Assembly (NCBI RefSeq): GCF_902826855.1
Contig: NZ_CADEGK010000015.1
Coordinates: forward strand, 1-39,902
Source of the DNA: an uncultured Phenylobacterium sp.
GTDB taxonomy: Bacteria > Pseudomonadota > Alphaproteobacteria > Caulobacterales > Caulobacteraceae
Length of the DNA stretch: 39,902 nt
Reading direction: 5' to 3'
Shown here: piece by piece, positions 32,598 to 39,902 of the stretch
Layout: each line of letters begins with the position of its first letter
How positions within the stretch are numbered: position 1 is the stretch's first letter
Program-made: the position numbers and the translations under genes
Notes under the pieces: generated by a model
Databases searched by the model: none
The model's input: the letters and a program-made list of their open reading frames with translations, nothing else
Told to the model about the DNA's origin: nothing

Positions 32598-35282
32598 ATG
32601 AACGCCCAGACCGCCCAAATGCCTGACGCCGCCGGGGCCACGCCCGTGATGGCGCAGTTCTTCGAGGCCAAGGCCTCGCAGCCGGACGCCCTGGTGTTCT
32701 TCCGCATGGGCGACTTCTTCGAGCTGTTCTTCGAGGACGCCCAGAAGGCCGCCGCGGTGCTGGGCATCACGCTCACGGCCCGGGGCCAGCACGGCGGCCA
32801 GCCGATCCCCATGGCGGGCGTGCCGGCGCATGCCATGGAAGCTTATCTCGCCAAGCTGATCCGTGCGGGCTTCAAGGTCGCGGTCTGCGACCAGCTGGAG
32901 GACGCCGCCGAGGCCAAGCGCCGGGGCGGCCACAAGGCCGTGGTCCGCCGAGACGTGGTCCGCGTGGTCACCCCTGGCACGCTGACCGAGGATGGCCTCC
33001 TGGACGCCCGCGGCGCCAATCGCCTGGCCGCCGTATCGGTGCGCGCCGGACACGCGGCCGTGGCCAGCGTCGAGCTCTCGACCGGCGAGGTGGAGTGCCT
33101 GGCGGTCACGGTCGCCGGCCTGGCCTCGGCGCTGGCGGCGCTGGGACCCTCGGAGATCCTGGTCCCCGACCGGCTGTTCGCCGACGAGGCGGTGTCGCAG
33201 GCGCTGAAGTCCGCCGGCGGGTTTGTCCAGCCGATGCCGGGCGCGCTGGCCGAGCCGGGCGCCTCGGAGACTCGGCTGAAGCGGCTGTACGGCGTCGAGA
33301 CCCTGGACGGTTTCGGCCCGTTCACTGGCGCCGAGATATCCGCCCTCGGCCTGATCGCCGCCCACCTGGAGACCACCCAGGCCGGCCGCCTGCCCGCGCT
33401 CTCCGCACCGCGCCGCGCCGGCGAGAGCGACGTCATGGTCATCGACCCGGCGACGCGGAGCAGCCTGGAGATCGAGCGGTCCACCTCAGGCGCCCGCGAC
33501 GGCTCGCTGTTGGGCGCCATCGACCGCACCGTCACCGCGCCAGGCGCGCGGCTGCTGGCGTCGCGGCTGGCGCGACCGCTGCTCGACCCCGCCGCCATCG
33601 ATGCGCGGCTGGACGCCGTGGCCTGGTTCTGCGGCCACCGCGCCCAGCGCCAGAAGCTGCGCGAGGTGCTGAAAGGCCTGCCCGACATGGCCCGCGCGCT
33701 CAGCCGCCTCGCCCTGGGCCGCGGCGGGCCGCGCGACCTTGGGGCGCTCGCGGTCGGGCTCGAGGCAGGGGAGGCTATCTGCCGCCTGTTCGCCGACACC
33801 AGGGACCCACTGGTCAGCCAGCCGGCCGAAGTCTCCCAGGCCCTTTTCGCCCTCGACCTCGCCAACCTCCCGGACCTCGCCCAATTCCGCGACCTGCTGG
33901 CGTCCGGCCTCGGCCCCGACCTGCCGGCGCTTGCCCGCGACGGCGGTTTCGTGGCCCCCGGCGTCCGCCCCGAACTCGACCAGGCCCGCGCGCTGCGCGA
34001 CGACAGCCGCCGCGTCATTGCCGCGCTGGAAGCGCAACTCGCCGCCGACTCCGGCGTGGCGCTGAAGATCCGCCACAACGCCGTCCTCGGCTACTTCGTC
34101 GAATGTACCGCCAAGGCCGGCGAGCCGCTGCTCAAGCCCCCGCTCAGCGCCACCTTCATCCACCGCCAGACCATGGCCAACCAGGTCCGCTTCACCACCG
34201 TGGAGCTGGCCGAGCTGGACGCGAAGATCGCACAGGCCGCCGAGCGCGCCCTGGCCATCGAGCTCGACACCTTCGAGGCCTGGCGCGAGGCCGCAACGCG
34301 GGTCGCCCGCCCCCTCCAGGCAGCGGCGGCCGCCGCGGCGACCCTGGACGTGGCCGCCGGCCTCGCCGAATGGGCCGACGACGTCGGGGCCACGAGGCCG
34401 ACGGTGGATCGCTCGACGGCCTTCGAGGCCGAGGCCGCGCGCCACCCGGTGGTCGAGGCCGCCGTACGCCGCGCCGGGGAGGCCTTCACCCCCAACGACT
34501 GCCGACTGGATGGCGCCGGAGTCGGTGGGGCGCGCCTGAGCCTGGTCACCGGCCCGAACATGGCCGGCAAGTCGACTTTCCTGCGGCAGAACGCGTTGCT
34601 CGCCGTCCTCGCCCAGGCCGGCTGTTTCGTACCCGCCAAGCGCCTGCGGCTCGGTGTGGTCGACCGCCTGTTCAGCCGCGTGGGGGCCGGCGACGACTTG
34701 GCCCGAGGCCGCTCGACCTTCATGATGGAGATGGTCGAGACCGCCGCCATCCTGACCCAGGCGACCCCGCGCTCCCTGGTGATCCTGGACGAGATCGGCC
34801 GCGGCACCGCCACTTACGACGGCCTGGCCATCGCCTGGGCCTGCGCCGAGGCGCTGCACGAGACCAACCGCTGCCGCGCCCTCTTCGCCACCCACTATCA
34901 CGAGCTCGCGGTGCTCGAGGGCCGGCTGGCTCACGTCTCCAACCTAAGCCTCAAGGCCAAGGAGTGGAACGGCGACCTGATCTTCCTGCACGAAGCCGGC
35001 CCCGGCCCCGCCGACCGCAGCTACGGCGTCCAGGTCGCCAAGCTGGCCGGCGTCCCGCCAGCCGTGGTGAGCCGCGCCCGGCAGGTGCTGGAACGCCTGG
35101 AGCGCGAAGCCGCCGGCCCCGCCAACCTCGACGACCTTCCGCTCTTCGCCGCCGTCGCCGAGCCCGAGGCCCGCTTCGGCCCCTCCAAGGTCGAGGAGGC
35201 CCTCCAGGTCCTCGACCCCGACGGCATGAGCCCCCGCGAAGCCATGGACGCCCTCTACCGGCTGAAGGGCTTGCTGGGCTGA
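32598..35282 (+). CDS. mutS: DNA mismatch repair protein MutS
   Basis: 894 residues, near the usual length of alphaproteobacterial MutS. Recognises mismatches and recruits MutL. Domain I starts with the mismatch-reading FFRMGDFFELFFEDA (F-x-E type). The connector, core and clamp domains cover about residues 140-620, and the ATPase domain carries Walker A GPNMAGKST (about 652), ENR-like HYHELAVLE and Walker B LVILDEIGRGTATYDGL (about 724). The C-terminus ends in SPREAMDALYRLKGLL, the tetramerisation-type helix. The ATG at 32598 matches the family start; the frame is open further upstream without coding meaning. Confidence 0.98.
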   Translation: MNAQTAQMPDAAGATPVMAQFFEAKASQPDALVFFRMGDFFELFFEDAQKAAAVLGITLTARGQHGGQPIPMAGVPAHAMEAYLAKLIRAGFKVAVCDQLEDAAEAKRRGGHKAVVRRDVVRVVTPGTLTEDGLLDARGANRLAAVSVRAGHAAVASVELSTGEVECLAVTVAGLASALAALGPSEILVPDRLFADEAVSQALKSAGGFVQPMPGALAEPGASETRLKRLYGVETLDGFGPFTGAEISALGLIAAHLETTQAGRLPALSAPRRAGESDVMVIDPATRSSLEIERSTSGARDGSLLGAIDRTVTAPGARLLASRLARPLLDPAAIDARLDAVAWFCGHRAQRQKLREVLKGLPDMARALSRLALGRGGPRDLGALAVGLEAGEAICRLFADTRDPLVSQPAEVSQALFALDLANLPDLAQFRDLLASGLGPDLPALARDGGFVAPGVRPELDQARALRDDSRRVIAALEAQLAADSGVALKIRHNAVLGYFVECTAKAGEPLLKPPLSATFIHRQTMANQVRFTTVELAELDAKIAQAAERALAIELDTFEAWREAATRVARPLQAAAAAAATLDVAAGLAEWADDVGATRPTVDRSTAFEAEAARHPVVEAAVRRAGEAFTPNDCRLDGAGVGGARLSLVTGPNMAGKSTFLRQNALLAVLAQAGCFVPAKRLRLGVVDRLFSRVGAGDDLARGRSTFMMEMVETAAILTQATPRSLVILDEIGRGTATYDGLAIAWACAEALHETNRCRALFATHYHELAVLEGRLAHVSNLSLKAKEWNGDLIFLHEAGPGPADRSYGVQVAKLAGVPPAVVSRARQVLERLEREAAGPANLDDLPLFAAVAEPEARFGPSKVEEALQVLDPDGMSPREAMDALYRLKGLLG

Positions 35283-35321
35283 CGGTCGCGGCGGGCGGGA
35301 ACGAAGGCGCGGCCTGGCCGT

Positions 35322-35531
35322 ATGGTCCACATGGACAAGCTGAAGACCCTCGGAATCGTCTTCCTCGTGTGCCTGGCGCTGGGCGCGGGCTGGGCGCTGT
35401 GGATGGGCCTGAAGTTGCTGGCCTGGATCGCCATGGCGGGGCTGGTGGTGGGCGTTGTCATCAGCGTGGCATGGCGCGCGAAGATCGGGCGCCGGCTATC
35501 CGGGCCCGACGAACGTTCCCGGCTGACTTGA
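35322..35531 (+). CDS. Small membrane protein
   Basis: 69 residues (or 66 from the ATG at 35331). Two closely spaced hydrophobic segments (GIVFLVCLALGAGWALWMGL and LLAWIAMAGLVVGVVISVAW), with a basic tail (RAKIGRRLSG) that predicts a cytosolic C-terminus. It lies 39 bases after mutS and 43 bases before trmB on the same strand. No family recognised; it may ride on the mutS transcript. Confidence 0.7.
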   Translation: MVHMDKLKTLGIVFLVCLALGAGWALWMGLKLLAWIAMAGLVVGVVISVAWRAKIGRRLSGPDERSRLT

Positions 35532-35574
35532 GGGCCAAGTTTGGCGCGCGGGAGGCGGCGCCCTAGAAGGCGCC

Positions 35575-36249
35575 ATGTCCGACGCCGAGCGCCCCATCCG
35601 ATCCTTCGGCCGCATCAAGTCGCGCGCCATCAAGCCGCGCCAGGCGGCGCTGGTGGACGAGCGCTTGCCCGCCCTGCGGATCCCCGACGGCCCGGTCGAC
35701 CCGCGCGCGCTGATGCCTCAGGCGGCCGAGACCTGGCTGGAAATCGGCTTCGGCGGCGGCGAGCACATGGCCGCCCAGGCGGCGCGCGCGCCCGACGTCC
35801 TGATCCTGGGCGCCGAGCCGTTCCAGAACGGCGTGGCCAGCGCCGTGCGCCACATCGCCGAACAGGGCCTCACGAATATCCGTCTGCACGACGGCGACGT
35901 CCGCGACCTGATCGCGCACCTGCCCGACGCCAGCGTGGCGCGCGTCTTCATCCTCTTCCCGGACCCCTGGCCGAAGGTCCGCCACCACAAGCGCCGCCTG
36001 ATACAGCCCGAGCTGGTCGCCGACCTCGCCCGGGTGCTCAAGCCCGGCGGGCGGCTGCGGTTCGCCAGCGACTGGGCCGACTACGTGGACTGGTCCCTCG
36101 CCCGGCTCACCGCATCCAAGACCTTCGCCTGGCAGGGTGAGCGAGCCGACGACTGGCGTACCCCGCCGCCCGACCACGTCACCACCCGCTATGAGGAAAA
36201 GCGCCTCGGCGACTGCGCCCCGGTATTCCTGGATTTCGTCCGGACCTAG
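35575..36249 (+). CDS. trmB: tRNA (guanine-N7-)-methyltransferase
   Basis: 224-residue SAM-dependent enzyme that methylates G46 in the tRNA variable loop. The SAM-binding loop is LEIGFGGGEHMAAQA (55-69), with FGGGE typical of TrmB. The catalytic and tRNA-binding motif is FILFPDPWPKVRHHKRRLIQ. The C-terminal RYEEKRLGDCAPVFLDF is also family-typical (T-x-[FY]E-x-[KR]). The stop TAG (36247-36249) overlaps the stop of the convergent ppa gene. Confidence 0.97.
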   Translation: MSDAERPIRSFGRIKSRAIKPRQAALVDERLPALRIPDGPVDPRALMPQAAETWLEIGFGGGEHMAAQAARAPDVLILGAEPFQNGVASAVRHIAEQGLTNIRLHDGDVRDLIAHLPDASVARVFILFPDPWPKVRHHKRRLIQPELVADLARVLKPGGRLRFASDWADYVDWSLARLTASKTFAWQGERADDWRTPPPDHVTTRYEEKRLGDCAPVFLDFVRT

Positions 36250-36779
36250 CCGGCCACGGCGTAGCGCTCGATCGACTGGCGGATGATGTCGGCGGCCTCT
36301 TCCGGGTCCGCCCAGCGCACGATCTCGACGCTCTTGCCCTTCTCCAGGTCTTTGTAATGCTGGAAGAAATGGGCGATCTGCTCGGTCAGGATGGTGGGCA
36401 GCGAACGCCATGAGTCCACGCCGGTGTAGAAGGGGTGCAGGGCGTCCACCGGCACCGCCAGGATCTTCTCGTCCCCGCCCGCCTCGTCGCGCATGATCAG
36501 CGCCCCCACCGGCCGCGCGCGGATGATCGCCCCCGGCACCACCGGCGTCGGCCCGACCACGATAATGTCCATGGGGTCGCCGTCGTCGGCGAGCGTATGG
36601 GGGATGAACCCGTAGTTCCCTGGATAAAACATCGCCGTGTGCAGGAAGCGGTCGACGAAGATCGCACCGGACTCCTTGTCCAGCTCGTACTTTACCGGCT
36701 CGCCGCCCTGCGGGATCTCGATCAGGGCGTTGACGTCGTAGGGCGGGTTCTGGCCGACGGGGATCTTGGAGAGGTCCAT
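36246..36779 (-). CDS. ppa: Inorganic pyrophosphatase
   Basis: 177-residue cytosolic family I enzyme that hydrolyses pyrophosphate and so drives biosynthetic reactions forward. The signature DGDPMDIIV places metal-binding Asp66, Asp68 and Asp71 at nearly the same positions as in the E. coli enzyme. Other active-site segments are IEIPQGGEPVKYELDK, FLHTAMFYPGNYGFIP and DEKILAVPVD. The ATG at 36779 is chosen for the family N-terminus MDLSKIPVG; the frame is open to 36827 without meaning. The gene is convergent with trmB, with overlapping stop codons. Confidence 0.97.
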   Translation of the reverse strand: MDLSKIPVGQNPPYDVNALIEIPQGGEPVKYELDKESGAIFVDRFLHTAMFYPGNYGFIPHTLADDGDPMDIIVVGPTPVVPGAIIRARPVGALIMRDEAGGDEKILAVPVDALHPFYTGVDSWRSLPTILTEQIAHFFQHYKDLEKGKSVEIVRWADPEEAADIIRQSIERYAVAG

Positions 36780-36854
36780 GCCGCTTCCTGACCCATCCGA
36801 GCGTCGGATGAAAGCCCTCGTCCGCATGGAGCGGGCCGCAGAGTCGCAAGAGGG

Positions 36855-36883
36855 CTGACAACCACCCCTGCTGGGGCTATATA
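36855..36883 (+). promoter_or_regulatory. Sigma-70-like promoter of the rimP-nusA operon
   Basis: CTGACA (36855-36860) and TATATA (36878-36883) are separated by 17 bases, one mismatch each from the usual -35 and -10 boxes. The spacer holds a small palindrome CCCC-TGCT-GGGG (36865-36876). Transcription would begin near 36890, giving a leader of about 85-90 bases before rimP. Confidence 0.7.
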
Positions 36884-36924
36884 TCCCCTCAACATCGTCC
36901 GTTAGCGCTGTATGGCGCCTACGA

Positions 36925-36953
36925 GCGGCGGGCTCCGGCCCGACCGCTTTTTT
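36925..36953 (+). terminator. Intrinsic terminator in the rimP leader (candidate attenuator)
   Basis: GCGGCGGGC / GCCCG-A-CCGC forms a 9-base-pair stem with one bulged A and a TCCG loop, followed by six T (36948-36953). It lies about 24 bases before the rimP start, downstream of the promoter at 36855-36883. The gene to the left (ppa) is on the other strand, so the terminator acts on the operon's own leader. A small competing hairpin GCGC-TGTATG-GCGC (36905-36918) lies just before it. Confidence 0.8.
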
Positions 36954-36976
36954 CTTTGCCGGAGGCCTGGGTTCCC

Positions 36977-37522
36977 GTGCGTGGGAAGACCGCTGAAGAC
37001 CTTGAGCTTTTGGAGCTGCTCGACCCGGTGGCCGAGGCCGCTGGGTACGAGATCGTGCGCCTGCGGCTGATGGGCGGGACCGAAACGCGCCGGCTGCAGA
37101 TCATGGCCGAACGCGCCATCGACGGCGACATGGTGGTAGAGGACTGCGCACGGCTGTCGCGGGCGCTCTCCGAGGTGCTGGACGCCGCCGATCCGATCAG
37201 CGGCGAATACACCCTGGAAGTCTCGTCGCCCGGCGTCGACCGGCCGCTGACCCGACTGAAGGATTTCGCGGCCTACGAGGGCCACGAAGTGAAGCTGGAG
37301 CTGGACCGCCTCGCCGAGGGCCGCAAGCGGTTCCGCGGCCGGCTGGCCTGCGTCGAGGACCAGCAGGTCGGCCTGGATCTTGAGGGCGAAGAGGAAACCG
37401 CGATGGTTCCCTTCGACTGGATCGTCGAGGCCAAGCTGGTGCTGACCGACGAACTGATGAAGCGCGGGGCGCAGGTCCGAGCGGCCCGCCTCGCATCCGA
37501 CCAACAACACACGCCCGAGTAA
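36977..37522 (+). CDS. rimP: Ribosome maturation factor RimP
   Basis: 181 residues. RimP assists 30S subunit assembly. Segments [71 protein letters not shown] and the C-terminal SH3-like part ([11 protein letters not shown] to KLVLTDEL) are diagnostic. I prefer the GTG at 36977 (MRGKTAED, matching Caulobacter-type RimP as I recall); a TTG at 36956 is also in frame, and GGAGG at 36961-36965 serves the GTG better. It is the first gene of the rimP-nusA-ylxR operon. Confidence 0.96.
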   Translation: MRGKTAEDLELLELLDPVAEAAGYEIVRLRLMGGTETRRLQIMAERAIDGDMVVEDCARLSRALSEVLDAADPISGEYTLEVSSPGVDRPLTRLKDFAAYEGHEVKLELDRLAEGRKRFRGRLACVEDQQVGLDLEGEEETAMVPFDWIVEAKLVLTDELMKRGAQVRAARLASDQQHTPE

Positions 37523-37534
37523 GAGGAACACCCC

Positions 37535-39232
37535 ATGAGCCTGACCGGCATCTCAGCCAACCGGCTTGAACTCCTGCAGATCGCCGAGGCGGTGGCCCGC
37601 GAGAAGTCGATCGACAAGGAGATCGTCATCGAGGCGATCGAGGAGGCGATCCAGAAGGGCGCCCGCTCGCGCTACGGCGCCGAGCACGACATCCGGGTGC
37701 ACATCGATCCGAAGACCGGCGAGACCACCATCAAGCGGGTGATCACCGTGGTTGAGGACGACGCCATCTTCGGCGGCGGCATCGACGAGGAGACGGGGCT
37801 GGAGCTGCCGATCGAGGAACCGGCCGGCATCCTGCGGCTGGCGGACGCCAAGCGCCGGGACAAGAACGCCAAGGTGGGCGACACCTACGAGGAGCTGCTG
37901 CCGCCCTTCGAGTTCGGCCGGGTGCAGACCCAGATGGCCCGCCAGGTGGTGATGGGCAAGGTCCGCGACGCCGAGCGCGAGCGTCAGTACGAAGAGTACA
38001 AGGACCGCGTGGGCGAGATCGTCAACGGGACCGTCAAGCGGGTCGAATACGGCAACGTGGTCGTCGACCTGGGCCGCGGCGAAGGCATCATGCGCCGCGA
38101 CCAGTCGATCCCGCGCGAGAACTTCAACATCGGCGACCGGATCCGCTGCTACATCTACGACGTCCGCCGCGAGACCAAGGGCCCTCAGATCCTGCTCAGC
38201 CGCGCGCACGGCGGCTTCATGGCCAAGCTGTTCGCCCAGGAGGTGCCGGAGGTCTACGACGGGGTCATCGAGATCCGCGCCGTGGCCCGCGATCCGGGCA
38301 GCCGCGCCAAGATGGCGGTGATCTCCAACGACAGCTCCATCGACCCCGTCGGCGCCTGCGTTGGTATGCGTGGATCGCGGGTGCAGGCGGTGGTGGCCGA
38401 GCTGCAGGGCGAGAAGATCGACATCATCCAGTGGAGCCCTGACGAGGCGACGTTCATCGTCAACGGCCTGGCGCCGGCCGAAGTCTCGAAGGTCGTCATG
38501 GACGAGGAGGACGAGCGGGTCGAGGTGGTCGTGCCGGACGAGCAGTTGAGCCTCGCCATCGGTCGCCGCGGCCAGAACGTGCGCCTCGCCAGCCAGCTGA
38601 CGGGCTGGCAGATCGACATCATGACCGAGAGCCAGGAGAGCGAGCGCCGCCAGCGCGAGTTCGCCGAGCGCACGGCCCTGTTCCAGGAAGCCCTGGACGT
38701 GGACGAGGTGATCGCCCAGCTGCTGGTCACCGAGGGCTTCGCCACGGTCGAGGACGTGGCCTACGTCGACGTCTCCGAGGTCGCCTCGATCGAGGGCTTC
38801 GACGAGGACACCGGCGCCGAGATCCAGGCCCGCGCCCAAGACTACCTGGACAAGGAAGCCGCCGAGTACGACGCCAAGCGTCGCGAGCTGGGCGTCGAGG
38901 ACGCCCTTCTGGAGATCGAGGGCATCACGCTGCCGATGGCGGTGGCCCTGGGCGAGGGCGACGTGAAGACCGTCGAGGACTTCGCCGGCCTGGTGCCCGA
39001 CGACCTGCGCGGCTGGTTCGAGGCCAAGAATGGCGAACGCGTGCGCGAGCCGGGGATCCTCGAGGCCTTCGGCCTGGACCCGGCCGACGCCGAACTCCTC
39101 ATCATGCGCGCCCGCGTGGCCATGGGCTGGGTCGAGGCGCCGGAAGAGCCGGAGCCGGTCGAGGAGGAGCTGGATCCCGCCGAAGAGGTCTTCGCCGAAG
39201 CCGAACCGGTCGGCGAAGCGCAAGACTCCTAA
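37535..39232 (+). CDS. nusA: Transcription termination/antitermination factor NusA
   Basis: 565 residues. The N-terminal RNA-polymerase-binding domain (about 1-130) includes [16 protein letters not shown]. An S1 domain (about 135-200, [22 protein letters not shown]) and two KH domains (about 205-350, [26 protein letters not shown] and [18 protein letters not shown]) follow. The C-terminus has two helix-hairpin-helix-type repeats (about 385-535) and a very acidic tail ([21 protein letters not shown]), as in other alphaproteobacteria. It lies 12 bases after rimP, with AAGAGGAA before the ATG. NusA binds nascent RNA and stimulates pausing and hairpin termination, so the terminator in its own leader may be a feedback element. 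Confidence 0.98.
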   Translation: MSLTGISANRLELLQIAEAVAREKSIDKEIVIEAIEEAIQKGARSRYGAEHDIRVHIDPKTGETTIKRVITVVEDDAIFGGGIDEETGLELPIEEPAGILRLADAKRRDKNAKVGDTYEELLPPFEFGRVQTQMARQVVMGKVRDAERERQYEEYKDRVGEIVNGTVKRVEYGNVVVDLGRGEGIMRRDQSIPRENFNIGDRIRCYIYDVRRETKGPQILLSRAHGGFMAKLFAQEVPEVYDGVIEIRAVARDPGSRAKMAVISNDSSIDPVGACVGMRGSRVQAVVAELQGEKIDIIQWSPDEATFIVNGLAPAEVSKVVMDEEDERVEVVVPDEQLSLAIGRRGQNVRLASQLTGWQIDIMTESQESERRQREFAERTALFQEALDVDEVIAQLLVTEGFATVEDVAYVDVSEVASIEGFDEDTGAEIQARAQDYLDKEAAEYDAKRRELGVEDALLEIEGITLPMAVALGEGDVKTVEDFAGLVPDDLRGWFEAKNGERVREPGILEAFGLDPADAELLIMRARVAMGWVEAPEEPEPVEEELDPAEEVFAEAEPVGEAQDS

Positions 39233-39253
39233 GGCCGGGTGAGGTGACCCGTC

Positions 39254-39902
39254 ATGGAGATATCCGCCGCTAAGGCTTCCACCCACGCCCAGGCGTCGCG
39301 TGAGCGGCGCGACATCGTTTCGGGCGAGGTGATGACGGAGCAGCGGCTGATCCGCTTCGTGGCGGGGCCGGAGGGCCAGGTCGTGCCCGACCTGGCGCGC
39401 AAGCTTCCGGGACGGGGACTATGGGTGGCCGCCGACCGCGCCTCCGTGGCCACGGCCGCGAAGAAGGGGCTCTTCGCCCGCGCGGCCAAGGCGCAGCTCA
39501 AGGCCTCGGCCGAGTTGCCGGACCAGGTCGAGATGCTGCTGAAGACGCGGCTCCTGGCGGGGCTCGGACTTGCGAAACGGGGCGGCGACCTTATCTCGGG
39601 GTTTGAAAAGGTCTCCTCTGCCATCGCCGCGGGCAAGGTCGCGTGGCTGGTCGAAGCCTGCGATGGGGCTGCGGACGGTCGCGGAAAGCTCCTGCGTCTC
39701 GCCCGCCACCAGTCCCCGGCGCCTGGGCTTATCGGCCTGTTCGGCGCGGCCGAATTGGGTTTGGCCTTAGGGGGCGAGAATGTGATACACACCGCCTTCC
39801 TTGCGGGGCGAGCCGCCGAGCGTTGGACCGAGGATGTCCGGCGCCTGGCGGGGTTCAGTCCGCTCCTTCCTGAGGATTGGCGCGAGGAGCCTATCGAGGC
39901 GA
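39254..39902 (+). CDS. YlxR/L7Ae-type RNA-binding protein, cut off by window edge
   Basis: The frame is open from the ATG at 39254 to the window end (216 residues so far). The N-terminal YlxR (DUF448) domain reads RRDIVSGEVMTEQRLIRFVAGPEGQVVPDLARKLPGRGLWV. The usual Cys in the R-x-C-I-V-T-G motif is Asp here. A ribosomal L7Ae-like domain follows from about residue 95 (LLKTRLLAGLGLAKRGGDLISGFEKVSSAI). The fusion of these two domains between nusA and infB is common in alphaproteobacteria. GAGGTG seven bases upstream supports the start; it lies 21 bases after nusA. infB would be expected just beyond the window. Confidence 0.93.
   Translation, partial: MEISAAKASTHAQASRERRDIVSGEVMTEQRLIRFVAGPEGQVVPDLARKLPGRGLWVAADRASVATAAKKGLFARAAKAQLKASAELPDQVEMLLKTRLLAGLGLAKRGGDLISGFEKVSSAIAAGKVAWLVEACDGAADGRGKLLRLARHQSPAPGLIGLFGAAELGLALGGENVIHTAFLAGRAAERWTEDVRRLAGFSPLLPEDWREEPIEA

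Noticed and set aside
33095-35566. 823-codon frame overlapping mutS
   Set aside because: Arg/Pro/Gly-rich out-of-phase shadow of mutS, caused by high GC content.
37553-39286. 577-codon minus-strand frame opposite nusA
   Set aside because: Antisense shadow of nusA with His/Asp/Leu-rich, motif-free translation.

Overview
This is a GC-rich chromosomal stretch from an alphaproteobacterium, most likely a member of the Caulobacteraceae (Phenylobacterium or Caulobacter type). The gene content supports this: a Flp/Tad pilin next to its CpaA prepilin peptidase with a CtrA-like box upstream, gap-pgk, rimP-nusA-ylxR, trmB/ppa, mutS, dnaN and many small Sec or lipoprotein genes with GC-ending codons. 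The placement rests on remembered family resemblance, not on a search. I see no tRNA, rRNA, insertion sequence, prophage or CRISPR array, so this looks like ordinary core chromosome.

Layout. 1-1722 (-): glycolytic gap-pgk pair, pgk cut by the window edge. 1.8-5.7 kb: a lipoprotein, a CYP153-like cytochrome P450, a secreted protein, an OhrR-type peroxide sensor and an Ig-like exported protein; a 20-bp palindrome lies between the P450 and the divergent secreted-protein gene. 5.7-8.6 kb: alpha/beta hydrolase, OmpA-type lipoprotein, TonB-like proline-rich protein, SRPBCC protein. 8.7-15.4 kb: GGDEF-EAL protein, dicarboxylate/cation symporter, AMP nucleosidase, tyrosine-phosphatase-like protein, MFS transporter. 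15.4-19.4 kb: pilA, a clean intrinsic terminator, cpaA, an M17 aminopeptidase overlapping an NlpC/P60 hydrolase, and a class III cyclase-domain protein.

19.4-24.8 kb: a minus-strand operon (NTF2-like, unknown Cys-rich protein, secreted cyclophilin, cupin), an EcsC protein with an unclear start, small envelope proteins, and a YebC regulator coupled to a small membrane protein. 24.8-28.5 kb: a second minus-strand operon (alpha/beta hydrolase, SDR, histidine phosphatase, M61-like protein that has lost its zinc site). 28.5-36.8 kb: dnaN, a secreted protein, a zinc-finger protein, an orphan ABC ATPase, GNAT, mutS, trmB and ppa.

36.8-39.9 kb: the start of the rimP-nusA-ylxR(-infB) operon, with a recognisable promoter and an intrinsic terminator in its own leader. 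That terminator is the most interesting regulatory signal here, because NusA itself acts on termination. No obvious new defence or mobile system was found. The best leads are the rimP leader terminator, the palindrome near the P450 and ohrR, the degenerate M61-like protein, and the Cys-rich unknown in the cyclophilin operon.
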